Positions 35,745 through 44,343 of a DNA stretch of 60,984 nt are shown here, in pieces. This DNA comes from an uncultured Mollicutes bacterium (GTDB lineage: Bacteria; Bacillota_I; Bacilli_A; Acholeplasmatales; Anaeroplasmataceae). Location of the stretch: the NCBI GenBank assembly GCA_900540175.1, contig UQFG01000009.1:1-60984 (forward strand). The letters are read 5' to 3'. The notes under the pieces are model-generated. The model searched no databases. It was not told where the DNA came from and worked only from the letters and a program-made list of their open reading frames with translations. Each line of letters begins with the position of its first letter. Position 1 is the first letter of the stretch. A program made the translations under genes and the position numbers.

Positions 35745-37325
35745 TCAGGCTACTTCCAATCGATTCAATTTTCCAATACCGACTTTAAACAACAACCAAG
35801 CAATCAGCACGGCTAAAACAAACGTCCATGCCAATGTAATCAAAAATGCCAACAACGGATTCACAAAACTCAGTCCGATCACACTGAACGCAAACACGAT
35901 GGTATATAAAAAATCCAGCAGCATCGTAACAACCACGCTTCTTGAATTTTTAACGGCTTCGTTTTCGTTTTTCCAGTTCAACTTCGGAAAACAAAGATTG
36001 ATCAACAAACCCAAACAATTCATCGAAAACAAATAAACTTGCGGTAAAACAACCAAAAAGATAATGTTTTCCACTGTTGGCGGAACAACGATCAGCCCCA
36101 GCAGCGATCCAATCAACAACAAAACACCGACGGTCAATTGAGTCAAGCAGATTTTGCTCAATAAATACGTCCGATAAGAAACCGGCAGTGTTTTCATAAC
36201 CCAAACGGTTTTTCCTTCCATGCTGATGGCACAGGAAGAAGGCGTTGCAAGCCCGCAGCACCAACAAACAATCACGATCATGATCGGGGCTAAAATAAAT
36301 GCCCCTTCCGTATTTTTCAATTCCCGAAGACTGAGTGCCATCACAACGCTGCAGATGATCGCCACAAGGCCGGAAGTAATCGTATTCAATAAATACATTC
36401 TGGAATTGAAATAACGTTTCAAATCCAATAAAAACACACTTTTGAAAATACCGCGCTGTTGTAATGTTTTACGAACGTATTTGCGATGCGGTTTGGAAGC
36501 CGTGAGACAATCGTGAAAATAATCGTAAAACAACGATACGAAAACAATCATCGCCGCCATAAAAACAAGATTGGCTCCGACATAGACGATCCAATCGACA
36601 AACGGGATCGAAATGGCTTCAAACACCAGCAAAAGCGGACTGAAATAAGACAATAATTTAAAAGAAAAAATCAATTGTTGCGGATCGATTTGATCGTTTG
36701 CATCCGTTTGATTGAGTATAAACGAAAAATAAAACACAAACCCTAAAAAAACTAGGTAAAAAAGGATCGTCAGAATGTTTCCGAACCGGAACCGATCGGT
36801 TAACAGTCCGAAGACAACGCCCACAAGACTGGCAATCAAAATCGCAACAACCGGCGTCAGCAATATCAAAAGCAGGCCTCCGACAACAAACAAAAGTTGT
36901 TGGGTATAAAAAACATACAACGCAACACAAGGCAACAGAATAATCGCACTGTAAAGCAGTTCCACCAAATAAATACTGACCAGTTTGACGGCGATAATCG
37001 TCGGTTTGGAAATCGGAAGGCTGGCCAGTAAATCGTAATCCGAAGCCCCGAACAAAGTCGTTTTTGTATTCATAACCGTCGTCGATATATTCAAGATTGA
37101 AGCAAACCCCGCAAAAGCGAAAACAATCAACCGCATATCCAAATTCAACTCAATAGCCATTTGCATAAACACAAAACTGCAAAAGCCGCTGAAGACAAGA
37201 CCTAAGAGAACAACCAGCAACAGTAAGGTCAAAAAGGGGATGGCCTTTTTCTTTTCTTTCTTGCTGCGGCCGAAACGAAAGGTTTGAAGAATCTGAACCT
37301 TTAGAAGAGGAAGAATATTATTCAT
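35745..37325 (-). CDS. ABC-2 type exporter permease
   Basis: 526 residues, about twelve hydrophobic helices in two halves. A basic segment SKKEKKKAIPF precedes the first helix, and a central cytoplasmic loop (about 275-300) is rich in Lys/Arg. Translation starts at 37325, overlapping the ATPase stop by eight bases, with GGAG eight bases upstream. Together with the ATPase it makes a two-gene exporter; the substrate is unknown, though the large permease resembles families tied to envelope or peptide export. Confidence 0.88.
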   Translation of the reverse strand: MNNILPLLKVQILQTFRFGRSKKEKKKAIPFLTLLLLVVLLGLVFSGFCSFVFMQMAIELNLDMRLIVFAFAGFASILNISTTVMNTKTTLFGASDYDLLASLPISKPTIIAVKLVSIYLVELLYSAIILLPCVALYVFYTQQLLFVVGGLLLILLTPVVAILIASLVGVVFGLLTDRFRFGNILTILFYLVFLGFVFYFSFILNQTDANDQIDPQQLIFSFKLLSYFSPLLLVFEAISIPFVDWIVYVGANLVFMAAMIVFVSLFYDYFHDCLTASKPHRKYVRKTLQQRGIFKSVFLLDLKRYFNSRMYLLNTITSGLVAIICSVVMALSLRELKNTEGAFILAPIMIVIVCWCCGLATPSSCAISMEGKTVWVMKTLPVSYRTYLLSKICLTQLTVGVLLLIGSLLGLIVVPPTVENIIFLVVLPQVYLFSMNCLGLLINLCFPKLNWKNENEAVKNSRSVVVTMLLDFLYTIVFAFSVIGLSFVNPLLAFLITLAWTFVLAVLIAWLLFKVGIGKLNRLEVA

Positions 37326-38028
37326 CGAATAACTCCAAGAATACATTTTCCAACGAAGAATCCCCTTTTACTTCTTCTGTCAATCCGGCACTGATGATTT
37401 TTCCTTCTTTGATGATCGCGATTTTATTGCACAGTTTTTCAACGACCTCAAGCACATGGGAAGAAAAGAAAACCATCGTTCCTTGTTGACACAACTCCCT
37501 CATGATTTCCTTTAAATCATAAGAAGCCTTCGGATCCAATCCCACAAACGGTTCATCCAAAATCAATAATTTCGGTTCGTGAACCAATGAGGCAATCAAA
37601 ACGATCTTCTGCTTCATTCCGTGCGAATATCCCTTAATCGGATCGTTCAGTCGTTCTTCGATCCCGAACATCTTCGCATATCGGGCAATCCGTTCGTTGC
37701 GTTCTTCTTTAACCCCGTACACATCGCAAATAAACCGAATGTAATCGATTCCCGACAGTTGTTCGTAAATATCGGGATTATCGGGAACATAGGCGATCTT
37801 CTTTTTACAAGCCAGCGGATCTTTTAAAATGGAAACGCCATCTAGTAAAATATCACCTTCTTCAAACGGATGAATTCCTGTAATGCATTTGATCATCGTC
37901 GATTTTCCGGCTCCGTTCGGCCCGATAAAACCGTAAATATCCCCGTCCTCGATCGTCAAATTGATCGAATCGATCGCTTTAACCTGCGCATTGCGGTAGG
38001 TTTTCGACACATTTTTAATTTCCAGCAT
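37318..38028 (-). CDS. ABC exporter ATP-binding protein
   Basis: 236 residues. Walker A GPNGAGKST (36-44), Q-loop replaced by YVPDNPDIYEQLSG, signature YSHGMKQK (about 135), Walker B LLILDEPFVGLD (about 155-166), switch His in SSHVLE. The PDNP and SHGMKQK variants are typical of ABC-2 exporter ATPases such as the YtrB/EcsA group. First gene of the pair; promoter at 38052-38080. Confidence 0.94.
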   Translation of the reverse strand: MLEIKNVSKTYRNAQVKAIDSINLTIEDGDIYGFIGPNGAGKSTMIKCITGIHPFEEGDILLDGVSILKDPLACKKKIAYVPDNPDIYEQLSGIDYIRFICDVYGVKEERNERIARYAKMFGIEERLNDPIKGYSHGMKQKIVLIASLVHEPKLLILDEPFVGLDPKASYDLKEIMRELCQQGTMVFFSSHVLEVVEKLCNKIAIIKEGKIISAGLTEEVKGDSSLENVFLELFDE

Positions 38029-38051
38029 TTATAACATCTCCTTAAGTTCTT

Positions 38052-38080
38052 ATTATAAATCAAACCAGTCCAATCGTCAA
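38052..38080 (-). promoter_or_regulatory. Promoter of the ABC-2 exporter pair
   Basis: TTGACG (38075-38080), 17-base spacer, TATAAT (38052-38057) on the minus strand, just after the aminotransferase stop at 38093. Confidence 0.8.
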
Positions 38081-38092
38081 TTTATTAAAAAT

Positions 38093-39340
38093 TTACTTCG
38101 TTTCCGATTTCAAGATCGTTTCGGCGATCAAAGACGGTATTTTTTCACACTCCGCACAAGAAAGTGAGGCGATCGCCACCCTCAAACAGTTTTCAAGCGG
38201 GATCACATGAATCTTTTGCAAAACCAAACGCTCATACACTTCTTGTGGATGCAAACAGGGAATGGTTATGAAAAAACCGCACGAAAAAGGAAGCGTAGTT
38301 AAATTTGCTTTTCGACATCCCGAAAGAAACAGTTGGGCCCGTTTGGCAAGCAATTGTCTAGATAACGCCAGTTCCTGCGTAAAGAATTGACAAAGATCGG
38401 GTTCCAACACGATTTTTCGAACCAAGTTCATTCCCAACTGACTGGTCGTCGACCATTTGGCCCGACTGGAAAACTGATTGGCTTTTCGAAACGCCTCAAT
38501 TGCTTCTAAATCTTTGGAAAGAGCAATCTGCGCCCCCACTCTTAATCCGTATAATCCCATCGTCTTAGAGGCACTGAAAGCCAAAACCGTTAAAACGGAA
38601 GAACAAAGTTCACTCAGCAAAGCCAAATTATTTCTGGTAAACGCCATCCCTTTTTCTTCATAGTCGATATACGCCATATCCCATAACAAAATAAACGGCG
38701 TACCATCGGCACTGACTTCATTGATTTTTTCAATCAGTTTCTGCCACTCTTCTTTTTCCATCGAATAGCCGGTCGGATTATGACAAGGATCGTTGATTAC
38801 CAAAAAAATCCGTTTTTGTTTTTGTTTGACGATATCCATCTTCAAAAACAAATCGGTCAAATCAAATCGGCCGTTTTGAAACAGGCGGTACGTTTGGTAA
38901 GAAGCGAAATTTTCATAGGCAAACTGCTTGTAGTTCCCCCACATATATTCGGGAAGCAAGACCGTATCTTCTTCGTTCAAATAATTGGTAAACGTATTGG
39001 AAATCGCTCCGCTGCCGCCGGGTGTTGCCATAACGGCACAGGAAAAATGCGATAATAAAAAATCGTATTGATCCTGAAATACCCAGCGTTTGACCGCTTC
39101 ATGGTAATCCACACTTCCGGCAGTCGAAGCATACGCATATTTTTCAGTCGGCGTCAGCGACTGAAGCGCTCGCTCAACACTTTGAAACGTAAACAGCGTT
39201 CCGTCTTCATTATAAAGCATTCCGATCGTCGCATCAATTACCTCGGGATCGTTTTGTTTGTGTGCTTTGGCCAGATTGCCCAGTGTAATAATCGTACTTT
39301 TATCTTCTTTGTTTTGACTGTGTTTCGCCAGTAAATTCAT
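38093..39340 (-). CDS. Class I/II (fold type I) aminotransferase
   Basis: 415 residues. PLP-dependent: NDPCHNPTGYSM (about 187-198) with the Asn that contacts PLP, WDMAYIDYE with the Asp/Tyr pair, and SASKTMGLYGLRVG with the Schiff-base Lys (about 260). The pattern ATPGGSGAISNTF near 107 is the phosphate-side loop. It resembles aspartate/aromatic aminotransferases; the amino acid donor cannot be set. AAAAGGAGAGG precedes the start. Monocistronic. Confidence 0.88.
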   Translation of the reverse strand: MNLLAKHSQNKEDKSTIITLGNLAKAHKQNDPEVIDATIGMLYNEDGTLFTFQSVERALQSLTPTEKYAYASTAGSVDYHEAVKRWVFQDQYDFLLSHFSCAVMATPGGSGAISNTFTNYLNEEDTVLLPEYMWGNYKQFAYENFASYQTYRLFQNGRFDLTDLFLKMDIVKQKQKRIFLVINDPCHNPTGYSMEKEEWQKLIEKINEVSADGTPFILLWDMAYIDYEEKGMAFTRNNLALLSELCSSVLTVLAFSASKTMGLYGLRVGAQIALSKDLEAIEAFRKANQFSSRAKWSTTSQLGMNLVRKIVLEPDLCQFFTQELALSRQLLAKRAQLFLSGCRKANLTTLPFSCGFFITIPCLHPQEVYERLVLQKIHVIPLENCLRVAIASLSCAECEKIPSLIAETILKSETK

Positions 39341-39381
39341 GAAAATCCTCTCCTTTTTTCTATTGTAAACAAGGAATAAAA

Positions 39382-39409
39382 AAAAGACAAGCCACTCGAC
39401 TTGTCTTTT
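39382..39409 (-). terminator. Terminator of the hsp20 pair
   Basis: Ten-base stem AAAAGACAAG / CTTGTCTTTT with eight-base loop and T-run on the minus strand. Confidence 0.88.
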
Positions 39410-39417
39410 TTACTTTT

Positions 39418-39831
39418 TTATTCAACGGAAATGACTTTTTTACCCGTTTGGTCTTCTGCTTTTCCGACCGTAATGGTTAAAATACCGTCTGTCAATTTGG
39501 CTTTGACATTCTGTTCATCTGCTTTTTCCAAATAATAACTTCTGGAATAAGAATAACTACTGCGTTCCTTACGAATGTAGCGTTCGTTTTTCTTTTCTTC
39601 GTGTTCTTCTTCCTGATGAACCGCCAAGGTTAAATACTGATTATTGAAATGTAAATCAATATTTTTCTTATCGACACCCGGTAAATCCACTTTCAAAACA
39701 TAATCCTTATCATTTTCGATGATATCGGTTTTTAAAGCCTTACTGGAGAAAAACGAATCCATGAAGATATTTTGGAATTCATCCATTAAATTCATACTTT
39801 TTTTATCGTCGTTCTTTTTAACAAAATACAT
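39418..39831 (-). CDS. Small heat-shock protein (Hsp20)
   Basis: 137 residues. Alpha-crystallin domain from about 35 to 128 with DYVLKVDLPGVDKKNIDLHF and the closing GILTITVGKAE. ATP-independent holdase that protects unfolded proteins. The start at 39831 has GGAG eight bases upstream; a GTG three codons earlier is less likely. Second gene of the pair, 40 bases after the first; the two share only moderate identity, so the duplication is old. Confidence 0.93.
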   Translation of the reverse strand: MYFVKKNDDKKSMNLMDEFQNIFMDSFFSSKALKTDIIENDKDYVLKVDLPGVDKKNIDLHFNNQYLTLAVHQEEEHEEKKNERYIRKERSSYSYSRSYYLEKADEQNVKAKLTDGILTITVGKAEDQTGKKVISVE

Positions 39832-39871
39832 ACATTTCACTCCAATCTTATTTTATGCATCCTTGGTTGTT

Positions 39872-40249
39872 TTATTCGATCGTAATCAATTTCTTTTGCT
39901 TTTCTTCCGGTGCTTTGGTACGGATCGTTACGATCAGCAATCCGTTTTCCAATTTGGCCGAAATGGATTCTTCGTCGATTTCGCCAAAGGAAATGCTTCT
40001 TTTCAAGTTCATGACATCTCGTTCGTTGATCAAATATTTCGCTTTCGGATCTTTGGTTCTGGAAGCCTCGATCGTCAAAATACCGTCTTCAAACGCAATT
40101 TTAACATCTTCCTTGTTTACACCGGGCAGTTCAGCTGTAACCACATAGCCGTTTGGAACTTCCACTAAATCCAAAGGAAAATTCCTATAACCGCCTTTTC
40201 CGTAAAACATATCCGCCAAATCATCAAATACTCTATCTAAATTATACAT
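39872..40249 (-). CDS. Small heat-shock protein (Hsp20)
   Basis: 125 residues from ATG 40249, opening MYNLDRVFDDLADMFYG. Crystallin core with GYVVTAELPGVNKEDVKIAF and GLLIVTIRTKAPEEKQKK. AAAGG lies nine bases before this ATG. The upstream in-frame ATG at 40294 falls inside the operator repeat and is not a real start. First gene of the heat-shock pair. Confidence 0.93.
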   Translation of the reverse strand: MYNLDRVFDDLADMFYGKGGYRNFPLDLVEVPNGYVVTAELPGVNKEDVKIAFEDGILTIEASRTKDPKAKYLINERDVMNLKRSISFGEIDEESISAKLENGLLIVTIRTKAPEEKQKKLITIE

Positions 40250-40267
40250 CTCGTTCATCCTTTCTCG

Positions 40268-40294
40268 TTGGCACTCTATTGTTCTATCTGCCAA
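40268..40294. promoter_or_regulatory. CIRCE-like operator, promoter-proximal copy
   Basis: TTGGCACTC, nine bases, ATCTGCCAA. Compare CIRCE TTAGCACTC-N9-GAGTGCTAA; one half matches eight of nine. Lies between the -10 and the hsp20 start, so HrcA (or a similar repressor) would block early transcription. Confidence 0.7.
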
Positions 40295-40304
40295 CTACAC
40301 TTAT

Positions 40305-40332
40305 AGTATATCACTTTTTTTGGCAATGTCAA
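40305..40332 (-). promoter_or_regulatory. hsp20 promoter
   Basis: Perfect TTGACA (40327-40332), 16-base spacer, TATACT (40305-40310) on the minus strand, bracketed by the two CIRCE-like repeats. Confidence 0.85.
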
Positions 40333-40346
40333 CACTTAAGTGCCAA
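40320..40346. promoter_or_regulatory. CIRCE-like operator, promoter-distal copy
   Basis: TTGGCAATG, nine bases, AAGTGCCAA; same TTGGCA-N15-TGCCAA geometry as the copy at 40268. It covers the -35 box. Confidence 0.7.
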
Positions 40347-40376
40347 TTTTTTTAATTTTTTTATCGTAAAAAAAAA

Positions 40377-40400
40377 CAGGCACTTGTTTTCTAGTGCCTG
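40377..40400 (-). terminator. Terminator after the DUF523 gene
   Basis: Eight-base stem CAGGCACT / AGTGCCTG, eight-base loop, ten T on the minus strand. Confidence 0.92.
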
Positions 40401-40409
40401 TTGATCCAT

Positions 40410-40847
40410 TTATTTTATCAATTGTTGCCACTCTTCTTCGGAATAAACAGCAATCCCAGCTTTTATCAAAACGGCAGCGGTCCTACCGGTTCCTTTTTGG
40501 AGCGTATTGGTAAACGTACCATCATAAATACAGTGGCTACCGCAAGCCGGTGAATTCTCTTTCAACAACGCGCGGCCAATCCGATACTTTCGGCATAATT
40601 CCAAAGCCAAACGAGCGCCCTTTTCATAATTAGCCGTCACATCGATGCTATCAATATTATAAACGAAAGGCCCGTTTATTTCCGCCGGCTTGCGCGGAAT
40701 CGAAAGACCGCCCGCCACCTCCGGACAAAACGGAATCAACCGGTAAGTTTCCGAAAGTCGTTCCAAAAAAGGATGCCGTTTGTTTTTTTGATCGTAGCGA
40801 ACGTTTTTACCGCACAGACAAGCCGAAATCAAAAGGGGTTCTTTCAT
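40410..40847 (-). CDS. DUF523 family protein
   Basis: 145 residues, the usual length. Conserved Cys-rich blocks are present: ISACLCGKNVRYD at the start, FCPEVAGGLSIPRKPAEI near 40, and KENSPACGS near 100. Cytosolic; relatives are linked with 2-thiouracil desulfurase activity, which may or may not apply here. Start overlaps the purA stop by four bases, so the genes are coupled. Confidence 0.92.
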   Translation of the reverse strand: MKEPLLISACLCGKNVRYDQKNKRHPFLERLSETYRLIPFCPEVAGGLSIPRKPAEINGPFVYNIDSIDVTANYEKGARLALELCRKYRIGRALLKENSPACGSHCIYDGTFTNTLQKGTGRTAAVLIKAGIAVYSEEEWQQLIK

Positions 40848-42127
40848 TCAAACAATTCCTCGATTTGAATTGTCTGCATCCGGTCCGGTCCAACCGAAAA
40901 AATCGCCACTTTGGTTTTGGTCAATTCTTCGATCTTAGATAGATAAGCCTTGGCTTCTTTCGGCAATTCATCAAACGACCGTACCGTTGAAATATCTTCT
41001 TGAAAACCCGGCATTTCCAAATAAAGCGGTCGAACGCGTTCGTATTCGGATACCGTCGAGGGAACCGTATCCATTTTCTTGCCGTCCAGTTCATAAGCAT
41101 AACAAAGTTTTAAACAGTCCACGCCGGAAAGAACATCCAGCAACATCACGGAAAGGTGCGTGATCCCGGAAACCCGTCTGGCATAATTTAAGGCCACACA
41201 ATCCAAATAACCGACCCGACGGGGACGCTTGGTAACCGTTCCGTATTCATGTCCTCGATCTCGAATATAGGAAGCCAGTTCGCCTTCGATTTCCGTCGGG
41301 AAAGGGCCTTCCCCTACTCGAGTCGTATAGGCTTTGCAGATGCCCAAAACATTTTTGATTGCCTGAGGAGAAATACCGCAGTTTAAAGGAACCGACGAAG
41401 CCGTCGGACTGGATGAGGTCACATAAGGATACGTTCCGTGATCCAAACACAACATTACACCTTGGGCGCCTTCAAACAAAATATTGGATTTTTTTTCAAG
41501 TTCTTGTTCCAACAAATACGATGTATCGCAGAAAAACGGTTTGATTTCTTCGGCATACGCACTATATTCTTTGTAAATCGTATCCAAATCAAACGTCGGC
41601 AACCCCAACATTTTCAATTCCATATTTTTGATCGGCAAAGTTTCCTTTAAAACGGCTTTAAACACTTCCGGCTGAATCAAGTCCCCTATCCGAATGCCGA
41701 TTCGGTTGGCTTTGTCGGCATAACAAGGTCCGATTCCGCGTTTGGTTGTTCCGATCTTTTTATCTTTTTTAAACGCTTCATACGCGCCGTCTAAAACCTC
41801 ATGGTAAGGCATAACCACATGGGCGCGGCTTGAAATATACAACCGGTAATCAACGATTCCTCTTTGATTCAATCCGTGCAGTTCCTCCAACAACTGTTTG
41901 GGATGGATAACCATTCCGCCGGCCATCACATTTTTGATGGACGGATTGAATATCCCGGAAGGAATACTCCTCAAAGCAAATTTTTGACCATCGAAGAAAA
42001 TGGTATGCCCGGCATTATTCCCACCTTGATGCCGCACCACCACATCGGCTTTTTGTGCCAAATAATCCGTTATTTTTCCTTTTCCTTCATCGCCCCACTG
42101 CGAACCGACAATAACCAATGTACTCAT
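40844..42127 (-). CDS. purA: Adenylosuccinate synthase
   Basis: First step from IMP to AMP. 427 residues. GTP-binding and catalytic loop GSQWGDEGKGKITDYLA at the N-terminus, NNAGHTI near 38, TTKRGIGPCYADK near 127 and FEGAQGVMLCLDHGTYPYVT near 218. Length and all blocks are normal. Lies between mnmE and DUF523 in one operon. Confidence 0.97.
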   Translation of the reverse strand: MSTLVIVGSQWGDEGKGKITDYLAQKADVVVRHQGGNNAGHTIFFDGQKFALRSIPSGIFNPSIKNVMAGGMVIHPKQLLEELHGLNQRGIVDYRLYISSRAHVVMPYHEVLDGAYEAFKKDKKIGTTKRGIGPCYADKANRIGIRIGDLIQPEVFKAVLKETLPIKNMELKMLGLPTFDLDTIYKEYSAYAEEIKPFFCDTSYLLEQELEKKSNILFEGAQGVMLCLDHGTYPYVTSSSPTASSVPLNCGISPQAIKNVLGICKAYTTRVGEGPFPTEIEGELASYIRDRGHEYGTVTKRPRRVGYLDCVALNYARRVSGITHLSVMLLDVLSGVDCLKLCYAYELDGKKMDTVPSTVSEYERVRPLYLEMPGFQEDISTVRSFDELPKEAKAYLSKIEELTKTKVAIFSVGPDRMQTIQIEELFE

Positions 42128-42152
42128 ACTATCTCCGCTTTCCTTATATTTT

Positions 42153-43493
42153 TTATTTTCCCAAACAAAACTTTGTGAATAAAGCCGTAATCAATTCATC
42201 CGGACTGGTTTGTCCCGTAATTTCGCCCAACGCATCAAAAGCGCTCTTAACATCAATTTCAATCAAATCCACATCCATGCCGCTTTCTGTGGCTTCAATG
42301 GCCTGTTTCAATGATAAAAAGGCTTTTTCCATCAACAAAATTTGCCGATCGTTGGAAAGATAGGCATCTTTTTCCACTGAAAAAGTATTCATTTCCGTCA
42401 TCTCGTAAATTTTTTCAATCAAAGCATCTAAACCGGTTTTCTTTTCGGCCGAAAGAAAAACCAAGTCATCCATCTGCCATACCGGCGGTAAATCGCATTT
42501 ATTGGCAATCAAGATCCGTTTTTTAAATTTTGTTTTTTCAAGTAAACTGTAATCTTCTTCTTCCAACGGTTTGGAAACATCTAGTACCAATAAAACCAAA
42601 TCCGCTTGTTCGATCGCCTGTGTACTTCTTTTAATCCCGATTCGTTCAACTTCGTCTTTGCTTTGACGAATACCGGCCGTATCAATCAAATGCAACGTGA
42701 TATTCCCAATCGTAAGGCTTCCCTCCACAAAATCTCTGGTCGTTCCGGCAACCGAAGAAACGATGGCCTTATCTTCATCCAACAACAAATTGAGCAAACT
42801 GGATTTTCCGACATTGGGTTTTCCGACCAAAGCCGTTTGGATGCCGTGAATGACCAATTTGGAAATCTTAGAAGCCGAAAGAATGGTTTCCATTTGTTTT
42901 TGAAGGCCCAAAAGATGTGGTAACAGTTCTTTTTTCGTGATCGTAGGATTGTCCTCGTATTCCGGATAATCGATGTTAACTTCAATTTTAGCCAACACAT
43001 CCAACAACTGATTTCTCAAATCGGCAATCAAATGGCTTGTTTTTTTCAATAAAGAAGACTGCGCACTTTGAAGCGCCCAATCGTTTTCGGCACTGATAAT
43101 GTCCATGATCGCTTCGGCTTGCGTCAAATCCAATCGACCGTTTAAAAAGGCCCGTTTGGAAAATTCACCGGGTTCGGCCAACCGAAACCCGTTTTTAAGC
43201 AGCAACCGCAAAATTTTACGAGTAACGAAAACACCGCCGTGACAATTGATTTCGACCGCATTTTCACCGTCAAACGAAGTCGGTTGTTTAAAAACATTAC
43301 ACAACACTTCATCGACAATTTGATTTTGATCCAGAATATAGCCGTGATGAATGGTATGCGACGGCACTTTCGTCAATTTTTTCCCTTTGAAAAGACGTTC
43401 CACCAAAACAATGGCATCCGGTCCGCTGCAACGAATGATCGAAATCGCTCCCGTACCGTAGGGAGTGGCAATGGCACATATATTTTCAACCAT
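42153..43493 (-). CDS. mnmE: tRNA uridine-5-carboxymethylaminomethyl GTPase MnmE
   Basis: 446 residues. N-terminal folate-binding domain, helical domain with inserted G domain: G1 GKPNVGKSSL (near 223), G2 TTRD, G3 DTAG, G4 NKCD; C-terminal CLGK, the reactive Cys motif. With MnmG it modifies wobble U34. The start at 43493 has AGAGGG seven bases upstream and opens MVENICAIATPYG; the ATG at 43535 lies inside the upstream gene. In an operon with the XRE/4-TM pair and purA. Confidence 0.97.
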   Translation of the reverse strand: MVENICAIATPYGTGAISIIRCSGPDAIVLVERLFKGKKLTKVPSHTIHHGYILDQNQIVDEVLCNVFKQPTSFDGENAVEINCHGGVFVTRKILRLLLKNGFRLAEPGEFSKRAFLNGRLDLTQAEAIMDIISAENDWALQSAQSSLLKKTSHLIADLRNQLLDVLAKIEVNIDYPEYEDNPTITKKELLPHLLGLQKQMETILSASKISKLVIHGIQTALVGKPNVGKSSLLNLLLDEDKAIVSSVAGTTRDFVEGSLTIGNITLHLIDTAGIRQSKDEVERIGIKRSTQAIEQADLVLLVLDVSKPLEEEDYSLLEKTKFKKRILIANKCDLPPVWQMDDLVFLSAEKKTGLDALIEKIYEMTEMNTFSVEKDAYLSNDRQILLMEKAFLSLKQAIEATESGMDVDLIEIDVKSAFDALGEITGQTSPDELITALFTKFCLGK

Positions 43494-43503
43494 ACTGATC
43501 CCT

Positions 43504-43956
43504 CTAATACTTCTTGATGTAATAAAGATAAACAAAAAGATAAACCAACAGCAAAAAAACCAAAACGGATAACAACGTATAAAACATAAACCGATTGATA
43601 AATCCAGCCGTAATCAAAGCGATCCCACCGGCATAAATCAAAATCTTCATGGTCAGCGCATTGGTCTTCAACTTAATGTAGTTGAGTCGTTCGTCTTGTT
43701 TTTTAACCAAAACCGTATCCAAATAGTCCGCTTGTTTCAACAGACGAATATACACCGTGATTTTAAATAAAATGTAGCCTTCCAATACTGCGAAAATGAA
43801 ATATCGAAGCACAACCAAATCTTTATAAACGACCAACTGATCCTGAAAAAAAGGCAATTCGAAAAACACCAACAATAATATCGGAAGAACGGTCGATAAA
43901 CTCATAACGATCAACTTGATCTTTGAAATCTTTTTTAAATGTTCTTTACTCTCCAT
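43504..43956 (-). CDS. Four-TM membrane protein, partner of an XRE regulator
   Basis: 150 residues with four hydrophobic segments (about 14-34, 46-66, 103-120, 125-147) and a cytoplasmic loop of about 35 charged residues in the middle. No family recognised. Its start overlaps the stop of the XRE gene by 11 bases. HTH-plus-small-membrane-protein pairs are common in Bacillota and may sense envelope state; inference only. Confidence 0.72.
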   Translation of the reverse strand: MESKEHLKKISKIKLIVMSLSTVLPILLLVFFELPFFQDQLVVYKDLVVLRYFIFAVLEGYILFKITVYIRLLKQADYLDTVLVKKQDERLNYIKLKTNALTMKILIYAGGIALITAGFINRFMFYTLLSVLVFLLLVYLFVYLYYIKKY

Positions 43957-44155
43957 GTTCCCACTCCTCTAAAATGAATATTTCTTCAACCGGCACATCG
44001 AATACTTTGGCCATCTTCAGCGCAAGAGGCAAAGAAGCAATATATTTTCCCTGTTCAATCGAAATAATCGTTTGACGAGTGACACCGATTTTTTTGGCAA
44101 GTTCTTCTTGCGTCAATTTCATATGCTTTCTTAATGCGTAAACATAATTTTTCAT
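43946..44155 (-). CDS. XRE-family HTH regulator
   Basis: 69 residues, a single HTH_3 domain: LTQEELAKKIGVTRQTIISI is the recognition region. The C-terminus PVEEIFILEEW is typical of the YozG/Xre short regulators found beside membrane proteins. The start at 44155 is chosen because AAAGGAGG is nine to ten bases upstream; the GTG at 44164 is too close to it. A TATAAT box precedes the gene at about 44195-44200. Confidence 0.9.
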   Translation of the reverse strand: MKNYVYALRKHMKLTQEELAKKIGVTRQTIISIEQGKYIASLPLALKMAKVFDVPVEEIFILEEWEHGE

Positions 44156-44343
44156 TTTGGGCACTCCTCCTTTACGATTTTTTTATTCGTATCCATTATA
44201 ATCGAAAACTGTCGTGATTTCTAGTGGTTTCCAACCAGAACCTCAGGTTTTTAAATCCTATTTTTTATCTTTTGTTTTTATCCGCAATCGCCCTTGCATT
44301 TGTTTAAAAGAAAACATATTGTAACGATAGAGTGTGGATAATC

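Noticed and set aside
39719..40168. 149-residue plus-strand ORF across the hsp20 genes
   Set aside because: Crosses two well-supported genes antisense and is dominated by Phe, Arg and Ile.
40250..40294. Upstream in-frame extension of hsp20 (MADRTIE start)
   Set aside because: Its start lies within the CIRCE-like operator, and AAAGG fits the ATG at 40249 instead.
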